From: Armatimonadota bacterium
Lineage (GTDB): Bacteria; Armatimonadota; Fimbriimonadia; Fimbriimonadales; Fimbriimonadaceae
Direction of reading: 5' to 3'
Assembly: GCA_017303935.1 (NCBI GenBank)
Contig: JAFLBD010000003.1
Span: 124,001-188,000, forward strand
Length of the DNA stretch: 64,000 nucleotides
Numbering within the stretch: the first letter of the stretch is position 1; each line of letters starts with the position of its first letter. Of the stretch, positions 39,625-49,162 are shown in pieces. The notes under the pieces were generated by a model, which was not told where the DNA came from, ran no database searches, and saw nothing but the letters and a program-made list of their open reading frames with translations. The position numbers were made by a program, and so were the translations under genes.

Positions 39625-41754
39625 ATGTCGAATTTGCGCTTTTCTCACAAGATGGTTTCCGGGCTGGTTCTGCTTGGATTGATGGCTGCTGCCAACGCCG
39701 CCGAACTGCCAGATGTTAAGGTTAGTTTGGAATGCCGGGCGATTCCACTTAGCGCTGTTTTGGCGGATCTTTCTGCCAAGACTGGTACTAAACTCCTAGT
39801 CGAATCTCAACTTGGAAAGCAGATTTATGTGGTGCAAGCGAAAGACGTTTCCTCAAAGGACTTGCTTGGTCGAATTGCGCTAACGTCCCACGCCGCTTGG
39901 ACTGAAGTAGACGGCGCGTTTCGGTTGGTGCTCTCGCCACAAGATGAGAAAGCAATGCGGTCTGCGGACCAAGCGATGATTGCACAGAAGCTTCGAGAAG
40001 CTATCGACGGTTCTAAAGAGTTCTTCCCGGCTGATGGCATGATGGAAGTCGAAGAAGCAACGCCCACAACGATGCCTCCAAACACCGAAGAGGAGACTGA
40101 AGAAGAGCGAAAATTCCGTGAAAACTATGTAGAGATCCAGAAGCTGCAGTCCGAACTCAAACGTGATCTGAGAGCTGCGATCGACGTAGACCGAATGGCG
40201 AGATTGAACCTGTTTGAACGCGTTGGGTATAGCACTCAACCAGGAAGCGGGCTCACAATGCTGAGCACGAAGTTTAAGACCGCTATGGTGAAGTTCAACC
40301 AGGCGAGCGCGAAGATCGGACAGGCGAGGCAACGCACGCTCTCGAGAATCGTCGTGAGCTACTCGCGCAACGACCCATACAGTTACAACTACAAATTGAC
40401 GGGCGTCTCCTCAGATAACAAAGTGATTTTCAGAGATGAATTGAAAATTGCTCTGGCCGTTTCTAATTTCTTCGGCGGGTTTGGGTCGCCGCCAAAGATC
40501 GCCGAGTTCCCACTGAAGTTGAACAAGCCTGATTCGGTGGTCGAGATGACTGAAGAACTGAAGGCGATGTCTGAAGTGATCGAGTCCATCACGAACGGAG
40601 TGCCGCCACCAGTTTTCCGCCAGACTCAGATCAAGGAGTTCTTCGGGCGGCCCGATCTGCACGATCCGCTTGGGCTATCTACGAGTTCGGCGGTTGTGGC
40701 GATGGCCAAAGATCAGGCGCTACCAACCGTGGCCAATCTCTGCGACGAAACATTCGCCATGGAAGTCCAAGCACTAGGCGAAACCGCCGCCACCAAGACC
40801 AAGCAACTTGCTGAAGCTTTTTGGAACATCGGAACTCAGAAGGTCGAGACCAAAGATGGATGGCTCTTGATCGAGCCGATGTATCCGAGTATCTCGCTCG
40901 AGGCTCGGATCAGCAGAGACGCACTGGGCGCACTGATCCGAATCGAGAACCGCGATGGTTCTGTTGGCCTGGAGCCAATGATCGGATTTGCCAATACGTA
41001 TCCAGAACTCGCGCCTGGGATCACGTTGGTTTACTTGTTCTTGGCCGCGCCCTCAGCCTTGGATTTCTCGATGATCTCGGGCGGCGAGTCCATGAGCTTT
41101 GCCCCGTATCGCTTTTATGGAGCGCTTGATGGCCGTCTACGGCCACCATTTGACCGAGGTGAGCCGATTCCATTCTCCGCGCTGAATATGCCGCAGCGGT
41201 CGCTGTACTTGCAATGCTTGACCGGAATCGACTTCGCATCTGGGCAGTTCCAGACCGACATGTTTGGCACTATCCTCAGCACGATCGAAGGTCGCGCTCG
41301 TGAAGAACAGGCCCCGCCATATGTTGACGTTGTAGAGGCAATTCCAGCGCTTGACCAGACAGGATTCGTCCGTGGCAAGTCGATGTCGGAGACCGTTGTT
41401 CGAGGAGTTGGTGAGCAGTTCGTTTTTGGGCCTTTCTCGATCCTAAACGCTGAAACTTACGCCTTTATGAAAATGTCGTTCCGGGAAGGCGAAGAAGGCG
41501 ATGGAATGATGTTCGCCAAATTTGATCGCTATCGCATCGGCATGCGGCAGAACGTGTTGATGGAATTCTTGGTTTCACCTCAATTTGGGGCGAGCAAGCA
41601 GGTCTCAGGGACGCGCATGACGGGCGATCCGGCTGGAGTACCCGAAACGGGCTTTCCTCGGGAATTCATGGCGAAGGTCCGCCAGGTCATCGAACGGATG
41701 AATCAAGCTGAGCCCGCGCAAGAAGCTCCGATGGGCGCACCTCCAACTCGTTAA
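39625..41754 (+). CDS. Large exported protein with STN-like N-terminal domain
   Basis: 709 residues from the ATG at 39625 with GAGG six bases upstream. A signal peptide ends near ANAAE. Residues of about 30-100 (VSLECRAIPLSAVLADLSA to LLGRIALTSHAAWTEVDG) resemble the short STN domain found at the N-terminus of secretins and TonB receptors. The central part is helical and charged, with an EEETEEER run. The C-terminal part has no membrane beta-barrel pattern I can see and ends in a Pro-rich tail. Function unknown. It converges with the second carB piece, overlapping by 4 bases. Confidence 0.78.
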   Translation: MSNLRFSHKMVSGLVLLGLMAAANAAELPDVKVSLECRAIPLSAVLADLSAKTGTKLLVESQLGKQIYVVQAKDVSSKDLLGRIALTSHAAWTEVDGAFRLVLSPQDEKAMRSADQAMIAQKLREAIDGSKEFFPADGMMEVEEATPTTMPPNTEEETEEERKFRENYVEIQKLQSELKRDLRAAIDVDRMARLNLFERVGYSTQPGSGLTMLSTKFKTAMVKFNQASAKIGQARQRTLSRIVVSYSRNDPYSYNYKLTGVSSDNKVIFRDELKIALAVSNFFGGFGSPPKIAEFPLKLNKPDSVVEMTEELKAMSEVIESITNGVPPPVFRQTQIKEFFGRPDLHDPLGLSTSSAVVAMAKDQALPTVANLCDETFAMEVQALGETAATKTKQLAEAFWNIGTQKVETKDGWLLIEPMYPSISLEARISRDALGALIRIENRDGSVGLEPMIGFANTYPELAPGITLVYLFLAAPSALDFSMISGGESMSFAPYRFYGALDGRLRPPFDRGEPIPFSALNMPQRSLYLQCLTGIDFASGQFQTDMFGTILSTIEGRAREEQAPPYVDVVEAIPALDQTGFVRGKSMSETVVRGVGEQFVFGPFSILNAETYAFMKMSFREGEEGDGMMFAKFDRYRIGMRQNVLMEFLVSPQFGASKQVSGTRMTGDPAGVPETGFPREFMAKVRQVIERMNQAEPAQEAPMGAPPTR

Positions 41755-43403
41755 GCTCGGAGATAGTCCGTGTACGGTTTGCACTCGGTCAATTCAGGAT
41801 TTTGAAACACCTGAATTGATCGGGTAAGCGCCCTGGCTGTATCGATACTGGTGATGCATGCCACTCCAGATTCGATGCAGGCCCGTCGAATTCGGCGAGC
41901 TTCATCGGTTTCGCGGGCACCCGATCCAGGGGTGTTGATCATCAACCCCAATTCGCCCTGTTGAATGAGGTCTAGGAAGTTTGGCGATCCTTCTTGAATC
42001 TTCTTGACTCGGTGGCATTCGATCCCGGCACTGTTCAGTTCGTTCGCCGTACCCTCCGTCGCATAGATTTCGTATCCGCCGTCGGCGAGTTGCTTGCCGA
42101 TTTCGGCGGTGTGTTCTTTGTCCAGGTGACTCAGAGTCAATGCCACTTTTTGAGATTTGAACTGGATTCCACTGGCGATGAGCGCCTTGTAGACTGCGCC
42201 CTCATACGTACGGTCAATGCCGAGCACTTCCCCTGTCGATTTCATTTCTGGTCCGAGGCTCGGCTCGACCAAAGCGAGCTTTTGGAAGCTGAATACGGGC
42301 GCTTTGACCGCGAAGATCGTGTTCTGCTTGCTTTGCGAGTCCGCGTAGTCGGTGCTGGAAATCACGCGGCCTTTGGTCCGGGGGCTAAACCCGGTTTTGG
42401 CGGGTGGATCGCCAGGTTCGGCGCACCAGATTCCACTACCATATCCCATCGACGCGAGAGTTTCACCCATCATGCAGCGGGTGGCGAGTTGGACCATCGG
42501 AATTCCTGAAACCTTGCTGAGATAGGGTACGGTGCGGCTGGCTCGCGGATTGACCTCGATGACGTAGAGCTTGCCTTCATTGAACACAAACTGAATGTTC
42601 ATGAGACCTTTGATCCCGAGTTCTTTGGCGAGCGCGCAAGCGACGTCGATCACCTGCTTTTCAAGCTCGCGAGACAGACCGATGCTTGGGTACACCGCCA
42701 TCGAGTCCCCGGAGTGGACCCCCGCCCGCTCGATGTGCTCCATGATTCCAGGCACAAGCGTATCTTCCCCGTCGCTGATAACATCGACCTCTATCTCTTG
42801 GCCCACAAGATATTTGTCGATGAGAACCGGCTTGCCGGGGTTGGCTTCATCTGCGAGCTGGTAGAAGGCGTCGAGTTCGCTGGAAGAGTAGACGATCACC
42901 ATGGCTCGTCCACCCAGAACGAAGCTGGGCCGAACGATCACCGGATAGCCGATTTCTTCTGCCACGATTCGGGCGTCTTCGACAGATTTCACCGCGCGTC
43001 CTGGAGGTTTGGGAACGCCAAGCTTGTCCAGTAGTCGCTCAAACTTCTCACGGTCTTCGGCGATGGCGATGGCTTCGTGCGATGTTCCTAGGATTTTGAC
43101 GCCGTAGTGCGCCAGGTTTTCGGCGAGGTTGATGGCGGTTTGTCCGCCAAATTGTACGACCACGCCAAGCGGTTTTTCGTGCTGAATGACTCTCTGAACA
43201 TCGCCCAGAGTCAAGGGTTCGAAGTACAGCCCATCGCCTGTATCGAAGTCGGTACTGACCGTCTCTGGGTTGTTGTTTACGATCAATGCCCGGAAACCCA
43301 TTTCCTGCAATGCCCAAACGCTATGAACACAGGAATAGTCGAATTCGATGCCTTGTCCGATGCGGATTGGGCCTGATCCAAGAACGAGTACCGACTCTTT
43401 CAC
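41751..43403 (-). CDS. carB2: Carbamoyl-phosphate synthase large chain, C-terminal half (split CarB)
   Basis: 550 residues from GTG 43403, the only start that does not run into the neighbouring gene. It opens VLVLGSGPIRIGQGIEFDY, the start of the second synthetase half of CarB. The ATP-grasp domain has IVRPSFVLGGRAMVIV and MEHIERAGVHSGDS. Residues of about 400-550 are the MGS-like allosteric domain (ATEGTANEL, INTPGSGARETDEARRIRRA). This half makes carbamoyl phosphate from carbamate in arginine and pyrimidine synthesis. The N-terminal half is a separate gene at 44187-46085, with a DUF2071 gene in between. The gap to that gene is 20 bases. Confidence 0.95.
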   Translation of the reverse strand: MKESVLVLGSGPIRIGQGIEFDYSCVHSVWALQEMGFRALIVNNNPETVSTDFDTGDGLYFEPLTLGDVQRVIQHEKPLGVVVQFGGQTAINLAENLAHYGVKILGTSHEAIAIAEDREKFERLLDKLGVPKPPGRAVKSVEDARIVAEEIGYPVIVRPSFVLGGRAMVIVYSSSELDAFYQLADEANPGKPVLIDKYLVGQEIEVDVISDGEDTLVPGIMEHIERAGVHSGDSMAVYPSIGLSRELEKQVIDVACALAKELGIKGLMNIQFVFNEGKLYVIEVNPRASRTVPYLSKVSGIPMVQLATRCMMGETLASMGYGSGIWCAEPGDPPAKTGFSPRTKGRVISSTDYADSQSKQNTIFAVKAPVFSFQKLALVEPSLGPEMKSTGEVLGIDRTYEGAVYKALIASGIQFKSQKVALTLSHLDKEHTAEIGKQLADGGYEIYATEGTANELNSAGIECHRVKKIQEGSPNFLDLIQQGELGLMINTPGSGARETDEARRIRRACIESGVACITSIDTARALTRSIQVFQNPELTECKPYTDYLRA

Positions 43404-43423
43404 CGGAGATAGAGAGTACCGCT

Positions 43424-44203
43424 TTAGGCAGGTGCAAAACCGGGAATCATCTGCGCGGCGTCGGCATTTTGTAGTGCCATCACTTCGACTTGAACTCCCG
43501 GACTCGCGCAGCAGTGGACCCAGTTTGGAGTCTCTAAACCAAGCCAAGACAGAGCGTCTGTACGGCATTCCAGAAGATTCGCTCGGTGAATGACGTACGG
43601 TTCATGGACGACTCGGCCAGCCATTAATTGTCCCTGATGGACGGAGTACAGCAGGTACCGTTCGACCAACCAGAACTCAAAAGAACCGGGATTAGCTGGC
43701 CCGATTCGCTCTCCTCGTTGGTATTCGAGCGAAGTCTGAGTGATGGGTCTTTCAATCCGTTTGCTCTTGTAACTGATCACACCGTTTTGTTGTTTGCAAC
43801 TCATCTTGGCGTGAAAATAGGGCAACCCAAAGGTCTGGCGGGCGACGATGCAGGCAATTTTACGGGCAGCATCCAGACTGAAGAACCAGACGCCCGGATT
43901 TTTTCCTTTGTGATGCACATAGGTGCGCACATTCAATTCTGGAAACGCGCAGAAATACGGCAGACTCGGGAGCCCAGGTGGACGAATTCCGGACATCGTG
44001 AACGCCACCAAACCGATGTAGGACCGCTCCTGTCCATCTTCTGTACGGAAGGTGTCTACCTGCAGCTTTGGTGGCAGTTGATCTTGAATGAGCTGTGGAT
44101 CGACTTCGGCGTGCAGAAACAAGAGGTCGTGCCACGACTGCCGCATGATCGGCCTCCCGGGCGACCTCGTTCGCACTGATTCGTAATCACTGAGCTTCAG
44201 CAT
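43424..44203 (-). CDS. DUF2071 (YqjF-like) protein between the two carB pieces
   Basis: 259 residues from the ATG at 44203, which overlaps the 3' end of the carB N-terminal piece by 17 bases. An ATG at 44227 is also possible. [17 protein letters not shown] and [10 protein letters not shown] are the typical YqjF opening. [45 protein letters not shown] and ERYLLYS follow the family throughout. YqjF/DUF2071 is an acetoacetate-decarboxylase-like fold of unknown function. No link to carbamoyl phosphate synthesis is known to me, and co-translation may only reflect where the gene was inserted. Confidence 0.9.
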   Translation of the reverse strand: MLKLSDYESVRTRSPGRPIMRQSWHDLLFLHAEVDPQLIQDQLPPKLQVDTFRTEDGQERSYIGLVAFTMSGIRPPGLPSLPYFCAFPELNVRTYVHHKGKNPGVWFFSLDAARKIACIVARQTFGLPYFHAKMSCKQQNGVISYKSKRIERPITQTSLEYQRGERIGPANPGSFEFWLVERYLLYSVHQGQLMAGRVVHEPYVIHRANLLECRTDALSWLGLETPNWVHCCASPGVQVEVMALQNADAAQMIPGFAPA

Positions 44204-46085
44204 GATGAAACTGGTCGGTTTCGTCACCTAGGGTGCAGTAGTAGTACGGCGTGTGCGATTCGAACTCGCCGGCACACGTGTCAACCATTTTGAATACGTG
44301 CCCCCGATTGTAAGACGCTAGATTAGCTCCAACGAAGATTCTTGTCGAATTGACCGTGTCTAACGGATATTTTGCAAAGAACTCATCCTGAGTTTGTTTG
44401 TATTCTGGGAATTCTTTGATCCGGTTCGCCATCGTATCGATGACGTTCTCCACTGAGGCACCTTCATCTAGATCAGATAGGTTGGCGACGAACTTGCGAG
44501 TCTGACCCGCCATCTCTTGCTGATCCTTGAGAAAAGTCGGGGAAATTCCGACCAGTTTGCAGATGTAATTGGAGGAGATTCCGAGTTGCTTAGCCCGGTC
44601 CAGCACGCTGCGCATGGTATACGCATCTTGGACCCAATCGTGCAAATTCAGGAGTTCAGTCTCGGTCTCTACCAGGGTTTTGAGCTTGGCCAAGAACCAA
44701 GGATCGACGTTGCTGAGCGACCGGACTTCTTCGATCGTCCAGCCTCTTCGCAGTCCTTCAAAAATCGCCCACATGCGCTCATCGGTTGGCTTCTTGATGG
44801 CGTGGCGCAGTTCGTCGTCCGGCATCTTCCCTTCGCCGCGTTCTGATCCCATTGGAGCGAATTTTCCAGCAAACTTCTCGTGCCAGAGGTCCTTTTCGCG
44901 AATTTCTAGCCCGCGAATCGCCTTGAGCAATGCAGACTCAAAGGTACGATCGATTGCCATCACTTCTCCGGTGGCCTTCATTTGAGTGAAAAGTGATCGA
45001 TCACCGGTGTGGAACTTGTCGAAAGGCCATCGAGGAATTTTGACGACGCAATAATCCAGCGCAGGCTCGAAGCAAGCTTTCGTTGAACCCGTGACTTCGT
45101 TTTCGATTTCGTCGAGAGTTTTGCCAATTGCGATCTTGGCAGCGACCCGCGCGATCGGATATCCGGTGGCCTTGCTCGCCAGAGCTGAGCTTCGCGACAC
45201 CCGCGGATTCACTTCGATGATGTAATAGTCGAAGCTCTCGGGAGACATCGCAAGCTGTACGTTGCAGCCACCTTCGATTCCCAGCGCGCGGATAATTTTG
45301 AGGGATGCCGAGCGCAGCATGTGGTACTCGATATCACTCAGGGTTTGGCTGGGTGCGATCACGATGGAGTCGCCCGTGTGCACACCCATCGGATCGAAAT
45401 TCTCCATATTGCAGATCGTGATGCAGTTTCCCTTACTATCGCGCATCACTTCGTATTCGACTTCCTTCCAGCCGAGAAGCGATCGCTCGACCATGATCTG
45501 TGAACGCATCGAGAGCTTCAGTCCGGTTTGGCCGATTTCCCACAACTCTTCGCGTGTGCTGGCGATTCCTCCGCCTGTTCCTCCGAGAGTGTAGGCGGGG
45601 CGGATGATACAAGGGTAAGGCACTTTGTCCAGTACGGCTTCGAGCTGTTCGGGGGACTCGATAATCCAGCTTTCTGGCACGGGTTCGCCGATCTCGTGCA
45701 TCAATGCCCTGAAAAGCTCGCGGTCTTCTGCTTTCTGAATGGCTTCGAGCTTGGTGCCGAGCAATTGAACGTTGTATTTTTCGAGAATTCCTAGCTGGGC
45801 CAGTTTGCTCGCCAGGTTGAGGCCGGTTTGACCACCCAGGGTTGGGAGCAAGCCATCTGGTCTTTCGGCGGCGATGACTCGCTCGCAAAATTCTGGCGTT
45901 AAGGGCTCGATGTACACCTTGTCCGCGGTGTCTTCATCGGTCATGATCGTCGCCGGATTGGAGTTGATGAGCACAACAGTGTGCCCTTCTTCGCGAAGAG
46001 ATTTACACGCTTGTGTTCCGGCGTAATCGAACTCCGCGGCTTGGCCGATGACAATCGGTCCACTCCCAATCACGAGGATCTTCAT
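44187..46085 (-). CDS. carB1: Carbamoyl-phosphate synthase large chain, N-terminal half (split CarB)
   Basis: 632 residues. It begins [19 protein letters not shown] and carries the first ATP-grasp domain ([49 protein letters not shown]). This half activates bicarbonate and forms carbamate with ammonia from CarA. The oligomerisation domain follows and ends with [19 protein letters not shown], then a short tail and a stop, precisely where E. coli CarB passes into its second half. Against E. coli I see an insertion of about 65 residues ([14 protein letters not shown] to IFVGANLAS) just before that ending. carA is not in the window. Confidence 0.95.
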   Translation of the reverse strand: MKILVIGSGPIVIGQAAEFDYAGTQACKSLREEGHTVVLINSNPATIMTDEDTADKVYIEPLTPEFCERVIAAERPDGLLPTLGGQTGLNLASKLAQLGILEKYNVQLLGTKLEAIQKAEDRELFRALMHEIGEPVPESWIIESPEQLEAVLDKVPYPCIIRPAYTLGGTGGGIASTREELWEIGQTGLKLSMRSQIMVERSLLGWKEVEYEVMRDSKGNCITICNMENFDPMGVHTGDSIVIAPSQTLSDIEYHMLRSASLKIIRALGIEGGCNVQLAMSPESFDYYIIEVNPRVSRSSALASKATGYPIARVAAKIAIGKTLDEIENEVTGSTKACFEPALDYCVVKIPRWPFDKFHTGDRSLFTQMKATGEVMAIDRTFESALLKAIRGLEIREKDLWHEKFAGKFAPMGSERGEGKMPDDELRHAIKKPTDERMWAIFEGLRRGWTIEEVRSLSNVDPWFLAKLKTLVETETELLNLHDWVQDAYTMRSVLDRAKQLGISSNYICKLVGISPTFLKDQQEMAGQTRKFVANLSDLDEGASVENVIDTMANRIKEFPEYKQTQDEFFAKYPLDTVNSTRIFVGANLASYNRGHVFKMVDTCAGEFESHTPYYYCTLGDETDQFHHAEAQ

Positions 46086-46112
46086 TCCGCTCTTGATTGT
46101 GGCAGGTAATTC

Positions 46113-47582
46113 TTAGGGCAGAACGGGGATTCGGTCTCCGCTGAGACCAAAGTTGGTGACCACCACGTCGAAGTCCGACGATCCGACTTCCCCATCACGA
46201 TCAATGTCTGCGACCGGATTGAACCTAGGGTTACCGTACCTTGCGCCAAACGCTGCAATTACGGCGTCGTAATCGGACGATCCGATTTCGTTGTCACCAT
46301 CGATATCTCCGCCGATCAGATCGAATGAAGGAGCAAAACTTGGTGCGTTTCGGACAACTCGCGCCAAGTACCCAGGAACCCGGACGATGGCGTGAAGATT
46401 GAATCCTTGCCCCATCGTAGAGAACCAAGCAGTGATTCGGTCCATGTCGTAATGTCCAGATGGCTTCACACCTGAGCTGGCAGTGAGCGAAATCGCATGA
46501 CCCGTCCCGTCGGTCGCGTAGGTGCCTGCGTTGTTCTGCAAGAAGTACTGCATGGTGACTTGGAATGGCTGCGGAGTGCCACCAACGATTCCAGCGTCGC
46601 GATTGCCGGCCGCATTGACGAACAGCGATACTGCACTCTGCACGAATCCGTCGTTGGTGCTGGTCCAATCGTAGCTGTACAGTTCCGAGAAAGCGTTTGA
46701 CGTGGAGACCAAATTGTCGTGAACACCGTTAAACGATGGCGCCAGGATTGATCCACCGTCGTCATCCCATTGAAGAGGGCCGGACGAACTGAGGTTTTGT
46801 CCAGGGAAATTCGGGTCGATTGGCGTTGCCATCGTGTCCAGCGTTGGCTGCATCGCGAAGGTGCTCGGATTCAGAACGAACTGGCCCGAGGCGTTAATGG
46901 TGCCGATCACAACCAAGATTGCGGCTGGAGTGTTCGCGGTGGCATTTCCAGGAAGCGGGATGGAGTAGGTAGTGCTGGAAAGATTTGCGTCGTAGGTCCG
47001 CCATCCGTTTGCTTGGATGCCCCAGTCGATGACAAGGCCGTAGTACCCGGATCCGACCGGTGTACCGATTGGGCTGGTGAAGGACAGGCCGCTGTCAATG
47101 CTTCCGAAGTTTGTTGCGGTAAAGACCGCCATCGCGAGTCGTGCGCTACCAGAACGAACTTCGGTGCCGCCCGGATTCCAAACGATGTCGGTGGCGAATC
47201 GCTTCGCGCTTCCCGTGAAGACGGTCGGAGCGAGGCTTTGGATATCTTGGCAATAAAATGGGTTCTTGTAAGCGTTTGAGAATCGGAAGAAACCGCCAGT
47301 TTGACCGTAAATATTGGTATAAGCCGTTCCCGAATTCGGGTTGAAGCTCATGGTGTCAAAGGCGGGCTCCCAGACGGCTCGACCGGATTGCGCTTGTGGG
47401 CCGAAACTCTGCCAAGGACCGATGATTGTTCCGCCGGGGCCAAGCTGGGCCACCTGCCCATGGTTGACTACCTCTGGCAAGCGAAGTTCTCGGTAGATTT
47501 GACCTACCTTGGGTGTTTGGGCAAACGCCACACTAGTGGTGAGAACTAGTGAAAAAGTGAGCATTCGTCCAAGTTTCTGCAT
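46113..47582 (-). CDS. Exported protein with C-terminal dockerin-like repeats, copy 1
   Basis: 489 residues. A signal peptide ends at AFAQ. The body (about 25-420) is a beta-rich domain with QSGRAVWEPAFDTMSFNPNSG and PLQWDDDGGSI, shared in outline with the neighbour at 47622. The C-terminus has two calcium-binding repeats, GDIDGDNEIGSSDYDAVIAAFG and, after a short spacer, DIDRDGEVGSSDFDVVVTNFG, as in type I dockerins. Dockerins plug into cohesins or serve as C-terminal calcium modules in secreted proteins. No cohesin gene is seen here. AGGA and also TAGGAT lie just before the ATG. Confidence 0.85.
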   Translation of the reverse strand: MQKLGRMLTFSLVLTTSVAFAQTPKVGQIYRELRLPEVVNHGQVAQLGPGGTIIGPWQSFGPQAQSGRAVWEPAFDTMSFNPNSGTAYTNIYGQTGGFFRFSNAYKNPFYCQDIQSLAPTVFTGSAKRFATDIVWNPGGTEVRSGSARLAMAVFTATNFGSIDSGLSFTSPIGTPVGSGYYGLVIDWGIQANGWRTYDANLSSTTYSIPLPGNATANTPAAILVVIGTINASGQFVLNPSTFAMQPTLDTMATPIDPNFPGQNLSSSGPLQWDDDGGSILAPSFNGVHDNLVSTSNAFSELYSYDWTSTNDGFVQSAVSLFVNAAGNRDAGIVGGTPQPFQVTMQYFLQNNAGTYATDGTGHAISLTASSGVKPSGHYDMDRITAWFSTMGQGFNLHAIVRVPGYLARVVRNAPSFAPSFDLIGGDIDGDNEIGSSDYDAVIAAFGARYGNPRFNPVADIDRDGEVGSSDFDVVVTNFGLSGDRIPVLP

Positions 47583-47589
47583 AGTAAAT

Positions 47590-47595
47590 ATCCTA
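47590..47595 (-). promoter_or_regulatory. Candidate -10 box or ribosome binding site of dockerin gene 1
   Basis: TAGGAT on the minus strand, 7 bases before the ATG at 47582. The AGGA core could equally be a Shine-Dalgarno, so the call is ambiguous. Confidence 0.25.
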
Positions 47596-47621
47596 GCAGA
47601 AACTTGGCGTTAGTGTTAGCG

Positions 47622-49067
47622 TTATTCGTCGCCGAGACCAAAATTTGCAACGACAATATCGAAGTCGCTCGAACCTACTTCATCGTCGCGGTCCACATCG
47701 CCGTCTCCCGGGTTGGCTGGGCTGACACCAAAGTTGGCCACCACGATATCGAAGTCGGCTGATCCAATCTCTCCGTCATCATCTACGTCGCCGTTGATCA
47801 GGTTAATAGTTCCAGCCGGAACGCTGACACCAGAAGCGGTATTGATGATGCCCGACGCCTTTCGAAGCCAGGTGCTTTCTTCCACCTTGATTCGGTAGCT
47901 ACCTCCAGTCGATGGGTTTGGATCGGCTAGGACGAAACCACCCGTCGAGCTAAGTGGCAGGATCTGCGTGGAGAGCAGTGCGTTGGTTGACGAATTGTAA
48001 ACCGTGAATTTGGCTGTGCCGGGCCGATTGGCTGGGACGGCCAAGCTATTGAACACCACGGTGCCGGTGATCTGCTTCATGTTCTGGTCCACGAACAGAG
48101 CAACCGCTGGTTGCAACATTCCTCGGCTTGGCGAGGCGGTTGTGTAGTCCCCGCTGTAAAGCTCTGCGAACGGGAAGCTTTCGCTGCTCGTATTGGTGAA
48201 GTCTTGGAAGACGTAGTCGGGTTCGCCGATCGCAGCGGTGCTTCCATCATCGAGCCACATCAGTTCGCCTGACTTGCTCGGGTTGGTGCCTGCTGGAGTT
48301 GGTTCGCCGACGCTGAGCTGATTGCTAAAGAGCGGTGCGCAGATCACAAGCGGATTGAACTGTTGGAATTCGCCTGTGCCGGAGTCGTATGTGCCGAGTT
48401 CGACCTTGACCACTCCGCTGTTCGAGAGGGATGCAACTGCCGGGAGTGGGAGCGAAGCCGCCACTGTCGACATGTCGAAGAAGACTTCCTTGTTGGGTCT
48501 ATTCCCTTGCCCGGTCACAAACACATCTAGGTTCGCGCGGGTGATCATGATCGACGATGTTTCGTTCTTCAGAACGGGTCCGTCGGATGTATTATCAAAA
48601 TTGCTGCCGGTGCTGATCTTCGCGGCGAAGTTCAGCGCTCCGCTCGGAGAAGCCGCGTTGCCGCCTGGATTCCAATAGAACGCCAATCGAGCCAACTTTG
48701 CGTGACCCAAGGCAGTGCCGGTATTGAGGGCGGTAATGTCATTTGCCCACATGTAGCACTTGTATCCGGCATCGGCAATCTGATAGGCGGTTGTTGTGCC
48801 GTATTGTCCGCTGTAGGTCAGTTGGGTAATCGGATTGGTGTTCATCGAATCGAACGCCATTTTCCAGCTTGCTGCACGGCTATTGTTTTGCGGGATTGGT
48901 CGTAGCCCACCGATAATGCGGCCATTCTCATCTAGCGGCGCCCAATTCTCGGCGCGGAAGACGTGGATCGTCGCTGGATCGACCGGCTTGACGTCTCGTG
49001 GCCCAGTAGCAAATGCGACTGAGGCACTGGCTACGACAGCAATAGCAACAATACTAATTCGGGACAT
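47622..49067 (-). CDS. Exported protein with C-terminal dockerin-like repeats, copy 2
   Basis: 481 residues from the ATG at 49067 with AAGGA upstream. A signal peptide ends at AFAT. The body is beta-rich with SWKMAFDSMNTNPITQLTYSG and GELMWLDDGSTAAIG, parallel to copy 1. Before the C-terminus a short fibronectin- or CarboxypepD-like stretch (GTVVFNSLAVPANRPGTAKF) leads into GDVDDDGEIGSADFDIVVANFG and DVDRDDEVGSSDFDIVVANFG, two near-identical dockerin-like calcium repeats. It lies 39 bases upstream of copy 1 on the same strand, so the pair looks like a tandem duplication now well diverged. Confidence 0.85.
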   Translation of the reverse strand: MSRISIVAIAVVASASVAFATGPRDVKPVDPATIHVFRAENWAPLDENGRIIGGLRPIPQNNSRAASWKMAFDSMNTNPITQLTYSGQYGTTTAYQIADAGYKCYMWANDITALNTGTALGHAKLARLAFYWNPGGNAASPSGALNFAAKISTGSNFDNTSDGPVLKNETSSIMITRANLDVFVTGQGNRPNKEVFFDMSTVAASLPLPAVASLSNSGVVKVELGTYDSGTGEFQQFNPLVICAPLFSNQLSVGEPTPAGTNPSKSGELMWLDDGSTAAIGEPDYVFQDFTNTSSESFPFAELYSGDYTTASPSRGMLQPAVALFVDQNMKQITGTVVFNSLAVPANRPGTAKFTVYNSSTNALLSTQILPLSSTGGFVLADPNPSTGGSYRIKVEESTWLRKASGIINTASGVSVPAGTINLINGDVDDDGEIGSADFDIVVANFGVSPANPGDGDVDRDDEVGSSDFDIVVANFGLGDE

Positions 49068-49162
49068 GGTTTTCCTTTCTGACCTATGGGTGCCACCCAC
49101 GCTGGTGCACAACCCTTCCTATTTTACACGGGGTTACTCTAATTCGACCCCCAAATCAATTA

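Noticed and set aside
43404-43568. 55-codon N-terminal extension of the C-terminal carB piece
   Set aside because: It would overlap the DUF2071 gene out of frame, and CarB homology starts at the GTG at 43403.
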